Source: Leptodactylus fallax (Eukaryota > Chordata > Amphibia > Anura > Leptodactylidae). Taken from it: a stretch of DNA of 64,000 nt. Position 1 is the stretch's first letter. Each line of letters begins with the position of its first letter. This document shows positions 60,000-64,000 of the stretch, piece after piece. Below the pieces are notes generated by a model. It searched no databases. It was not told the DNA's origin and was given only the letters and a program-made list of their open reading frames with translations. The position numbers were made by a program, and so were the translations under genes. The stretch covers positions 1,250,001 through 1,314,000 of the forward strand of contig CAMRHE010000207.1 in the NCBI GenBank assembly GCA_947044405.1. The letters run 5' to 3'.

Positions 60000-60945
60000 G
60001 GACCAGTTTAACGGCGGTCTCTCATAAGTTTGTCGCTGCTCTGGACATCTAGCAGCAACGTGGCCCACCGCCACACCCCAGCAGCGTACCCCCGCGCTGG
60101 CCACTGTTGGGCCCCGGTAAGCCCCCGATCTCTGAGCACTGCACTAAATGATTTGGACCCCTCGGTAGGTCCACCCACCCCCAGCGGGGTGGTGGGTGAT
60201 CTGACTTGCTGGGTGTGGATGGCTCACCCTCATCTCCAGTCTCTGAAGTCTGCAATTCATAGACTGCCACACAACGAGTGTGCAAGTGTTCCAGTTCTTG
60301 CAGTTCTGCATTACTGTGAGAATCTAACCGTCCCCTCTACTGTCCTGAGCCAGAACTAGCCCCCTGTGACAAAGTAACTCCAACTCGGCTGGGGCTCGGG
60401 AACATACTATTGGCACGGGAGATGGCCCTACCTGTACATCATGGAATTTAGCATCAGTCTCTCGTCGTATAAAATCCTGCATAGTCACAGTTAAACTGCC
60501 GCACGATCCCCAGGACAAACTGGTCACGGAGAGTCCGACAGGGTTACAGAAGGCTGGCGAGCCCCCTCTCCTTCCTTGAATATCTCGGAGCAGTCTTGTA
60601 GGGCATTGCATATTGGGGAAGGCTCATCTCCTGTTGTACCCTCTGGAAGAACCGAGCCTGCAGAGACCCCAGCAATGCAGTTCTCCATAAATGGTTTCTA
60701 GAATCTGGACTACTTGCTCAAATGTCTGCCTTTGTCAAATGGCCTCAGTATCACCGTGGTCTTAGCATCCCCTGTAATGCAATATTCTAGCCACTAGTAC
60801 CTGGTGCGGCTGGTACATTCGCTGTATCATTCGATCTGTTCCACCCACATACTCACTGACATATTATTGCCATCAAATTAGCTAACTGACTCATTAAGCC
60901 CCGCTGGATCTCCCCAGCACCACTCCCGAAGGGCGCACCGTCCAC
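60000..60945 (-). pseudogene. gag remnant of gypsy copy 2, frameshifted
   Basis: Gag text is recognisable in all frames (for example TVTMQDFIRRETDAKFHDVQ at 60324-60611 and the HVAARCPEQRQTYERPPLN tail near 60010-60070). It is broken by deletions every few tens of bases. The zinc-knuckle region is damaged. Confidence 0.85.
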
Positions 60946-60976
60946 TGGTAAGCGGATCCTGCCGACTACGCCAATT

Positions 60977-61930
60977 GTTCAAAGGCCAGAACCGAGAGCA
61001 AGGCAGGTGGTTTGGACTCCGCAACCAGAAATGAACGCACACCGGTAGTTCAAGAAAAAAATATATATTTACTATAAGTTAATAAAGGCTAGTTAAAGGT
61101 AAAATGACAGGGCTAAAGACAAGCAAAATATACAATATAGCATGAACAATTCAAGGCAAACTGCAATGGTTTCTACTTACTCTGTCCAATCTGCAGTATG
61201 GACACGAATGAACAATATACCAAAACTATCCCTAACTGACCCTGACTTCACATTTGGGTGCACCCCCTTTCCCCAGTGGCCAGGTGGACCGCTACAGCCG
61301 TAGAAGCGCGCGGTGGGGCCCAAAGTGGTCCTTCTTTTATAGTGAAGCGCCTCTCCTCACGGTTATCAGGATCTTGGGAGAAATGAAGTCCCTTTAACAG
61401 ACAGGGAAACCAACTGAATGCAATGTAACCAACAGCAGATCCACCAGCACACTGACAGTCCGCCGAACCATACACTGAGCTGGGATGTAAGCCGGGATTT
61501 AGCAGGTGCCGTCCAGTACATCAACAGCACTGCGAGTCTCTATCTGTGGTATCCAATACACAGTCACAATGTCAGTCTCACTGATCAGCCACTGAGCACA
61601 GTTCCTTTCACGTGGACTCACTAGTCCTGTTGTCTCTTTACACTCTGTTTGTCTCTGGACCAAGATACAGCTTAGCTGTACAGAAATATCTCCACACCAG
61701 TTAAATACAACACTTGCTAAGATGGCTGCTGCTCTCTCTCTCGTCACTCCTGCTTCTCTCTCACACTCTGTCTGCAGAACAGGCAAGCTGACATAAAAGG
61801 GGGGTCTCACCCAGCATCATGTCACAATTACAATGGCTGCTGTCTTAAAGGAACAGAATCACAGAAATACATTCAACATTAACAGTTTATACAGACAAAT
61901 AAGCTTAGGACAACATTGGCTGTCTCTTAC
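60977..61930 (-). repeat. 5' LTR of gypsy copy 2
   Basis: Matches 55241-56157 apart from small deletions. The inner boundary is unusual: after the primer site and 'ccaatt' it reads gttcaaaggccagaaccg where copy 1 has tgtgaaccg. Confidence 0.88.
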
Positions 61931-62205
61931 TGAAAACCATTTCAGGTGACTACCTCTTGAAGCTCATCAAGAAAATGCCAAGAGTGTGCAAAGCAGTAAT
62001 CAAAGCAAAAGGTGGCTACTTTGAAGAACCTAAAATATAAGACATATTTTCAGTTTTTTCACACTTTTTTGTTAAGTATATAATTCCACATGTGTTAATT
62101 CATAGTTTTGATAACTTCAGTGTGAATCTACAATTTTTATAGTCATGAAAATACAGAAAACTCTTGGAATGAGAAGGTGTGTCCAAACTTTTGGTCTGTA
62201 CTGTA

Positions 62206-62392
62206 GGTATATATGATAGGAGAGAAGTTGAGCTCTGTGATATATAGGATTATATGATAGAGGAGAGAAGCTGAGCTCTGTGATATATAGGGTTATATAA
62301 TAGAGGAGAGAAGTTGAGCTCTGTGATATATAGGGTTATATGATATAGGAGAGAAGCTGAGCTCTGTGATATGATAGATGGAGAGAAGCTTC
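62206..62392. repeat. ~41-bp minisatellite, right block
   Basis: Four to five further copies of the unit at 53390-53874, separated from it only by the Tc1 element and the gypsy element inside that. Confidence 0.9.
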
Positions 62393-64000
62393 CAATAACT
62401 TGCCCATAAGATCTATTTCTTATGGTTGAATACAAATAATCTGTTAGACCTTATGAATGATATGTCCTGTGTATACAAGGGTAGCAACAAAGATTATAAT
62501 GTAGTTAAAAGGAGATGTGGACTGGTTCTGTGGATAATTTCCTTAGGTGCGACGAAGGAAGATCAGTCTAACACTGCCTCTAGGAATCTTTCACTATCTG
62601 AAAGAAGGTACTCCCAACGTTGCTCCTTCACTGGGTAGGATGACTGTGATGGGGACACATGATATGGGTAGTTAAGGAAGAGTTTATGTCTGGTGGTGGG
62701 CCAATAGGACTACCCCATATTTACTATTTCTCCATGTAGATTGACGGTTCAGTAAATTTACTATATATATAACTTTCTTGCTGCTTCAAGTTCAGTCGGA
62801 TGATTTCAGATAAGATAGAGTTACAGTTTGGGAAACTATCAACATAACAATCAGAGAAACCAATGGCTGACATGTAGACAGGCTAAAATAACACTGACAT
62901 TGCCGGAGGGATAGAAAGAGATATGTGCTTGCTAAGAAAATTGAGAGTTGAGTTGTTTGTGAAGAAGATTATTACTGAACCATGAAGAAAAAGAAGGGGA
63001 TCTTTGATATACAAGAACACATTTTGGAGGGTGCTGCAGTGGTTAATGGGTTAAAACAATAACCTGAACTTTAAAGCACGTTCCTAATGTTCTGGAGGTT
63101 TGATCTCAGAGAAAAGTCATGAGTGACATCATGAAAAGGAGGTCAGGGGGAGTGGGGGGTGATGCTCACCTGCACACTGATCATAGTATAATACATAGAG
63201 GCTCAGGGGAGGTGAAAAAAAAATTAAAAACATACTCACCTTCCCTTACCTCTTTTGGGACTCCTTGCAGTGTATGGTGCTCTCCTGGTGACGTCATGTG
63301 CCCAGGTGATGATATCATGATGCTCGGCATGCCCATGTGACGTCTGAGGCCCAATCACAGGCCTCAGTGGTGACCCCAGGAGCATGACATCACCAAAGAG
63401 ACCGATAGAGAGCGCCGGATACCACAAGGAGGTCTAGTTTTTTACACCTCCCCTGGGCCTACACCTATTGTTCTTTGGGGTTTGAATAGACCTTAGAGTA
63501 TAATAATTTCACGTCTGGTTCTATCCAAACTTGTTGGACCTGAAATTAATCAGGGACCCAAGCCACCCGAACTCAACACGAAACGAATCTTGGGAGGTTC
63601 GCCCACCTCCAATTTCTCATGCTCATGTGTCCAGCATGCAGCAATGGAGTTTCTCTTCAAATTGTCCTATGCTGAGGTTTCTTGACAGGTATCATGTACA
63701 GGTATTTGAAAAACTCTAAGGGGCATTCCGAAAATAATCTGCAGAAAACCTATGGTGTTGAAGGATATCATTTAAAGAGATCGTGTGGTTTAGATGACAT
63801 GATATACTGAGTTTATATAGGGGGTGGGGTCACCTATTAGGGCTCATCTATCAGACAGAGCAGAGAGAAATGCTACAAAGAATGGCTTTTGCTTGGGAAA
63901 CGTTGCATTTCCCAGTGTCACTGTGCACTGACTCTAGCCAATGCCTGCATACCCCAAGCCTTTTAAAGGGGTTGACCGCTCACAAGTTACCCCCATCCCA
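62393..64000. other. gene-free right flank with an anuran-type repeat
   Basis: No gene is seen. About 63220-63620 is a repeat with 'acatactcaccttccctta', 'gtgacgtctgaggcccaatc/cacaggcctcagtggtgac' (inverted) and 'cgaatcttgggaggttcgcc'. Its last part resembles, in reverse, 19130-19490. The frame at 63119-63340 has no recognisable content. Confidence 0.45.

Larger units (their letters stand above)
55241..61930 (-). mobile_element. Ty3/gypsy retrotransposon copy 2, indel-riddled
   Basis: Same family and orientation as copy 1, inserted in the Tc1 element. It is flanked by TGAA on both sides (55237-55240, 61931-61934). LTRs: 55241-56157 (3') and about 60977-61930 (5'). Primer binding site at 60956-60973, identical to copy 1. 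It is 6,690 bp against 7,166 bp, the shortfall spread over very many deletions of one or a few bases. Density is highest at 56160-57720 and 59900-60960 and lowest at 57720-59850, where long stretches are nearly identical to copy 1. Confidence 0.93.
53877..62203 (-). mobile_element. Tc1-type transposon D (DD38E, Intruder-like), split by gypsy copy 2
   Basis: The left end CAGTACAGACCAAAAGTTTG at 53877 and its inverse at 62203 are flanked by TA (53875-53876, 62204-62205). The left part (53877-55240) and right part (61935-62203) add up to 1,633 bp, a normal Tc1 length, once the retrotransposon and one copy of its TGAA duplication are removed. The transposase is on the minus strand. The right part covers the 5' terminal repeat. 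It also holds text matching the start of the left part ('ggtgactacctcttgaagct'), showing that the terminal repeats are long (about 270 bp). Confidence 0.93.

Noticed and set aside
53390..62392. CRISPR-like array in the ~41-bp repeats
   Set aside because: Units are contiguous with no unique spacers and the DNA is vertebrate; it is a minisatellite.

Overview
The window is vertebrate nuclear DNA, most likely from a frog or toad. It is AT-rich and intron/intergenic in character. It is packed with short inverted-repeat DNA elements of the kind that crowd anuran genomes (TTA-, TTAA- and 8-bp-flanked MITEs), several Tc1-type transposons, a hAT element, L2-like LINE tails and Ty3/gypsy LTR retrotransposons. 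The anuran assignment is an inference from repeat style, not from a marker gene. There are no bacterial features. Most short open frames are chance frames in repeats.

Only one host gene is recognised: the first coding exon of traf4 on the minus strand (8312-8454). It encodes the start of the TRAF4 RING finger and ends at a clean GTAAGT splice donor. Positions 1-8311 are therefore the beginning of traf4 intron 1, and 8455 to about 8860 is its 5' UTR/promoter side. Nothing from 9 kb to 64 kb resembles a conserved host gene. A short frame with a signal-peptide-like start (50952-51178) is the only other host-type coding candidate, and it is weak.

Layout. 1-8.3 kb: traf4 intron 1 with several MITEs. 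9-17 kb: MITEs and L2-like LINE 3' fragments. 17.1-18.4 kb: a non-autonomous hAT element with a perfect 8-bp target duplication and an internal 25-bp minisatellite. 21.6-22.5 kb: a decayed Tc1 element inserted in one half of a tandem duplication, the other half preserving the empty site. 24.7-26.4 kb: a DD34E Tc1 element with a nearly intact transposase. 31.9-33.2 kb: a third, more decayed Tc1 element. 33.9-34.4 kb: two MITEs sharing a junction. 36.6-43.8 kb: a complete Ty3/gypsy retrotransposon on the minus strand with almost identical LTRs, intact gag and pol, a tRNA-Ser-type primer binding site and a candidate -1 frameshift site at the gag stop codon. 44.4-44.8 kb: a 420-bp near-perfect palindrome. 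53.4-62.4 kb: a three-level nest, in which a minisatellite is split by a DD38E (Intruder-like) Tc1 element that is itself split by a second copy of the same gypsy family.

The second gypsy copy differs from the first mainly by hundreds of tiny deletions, strongly biased to T on the plus strand. Its two LTRs nevertheless share the same substitutions. That pattern looks more like uncorrected sequence error in a repeat than true decay. The items most worth follow-up are the intact gypsy element and its frameshift signal, the deletion pattern in copy 2, and the nested and palindromic structures.
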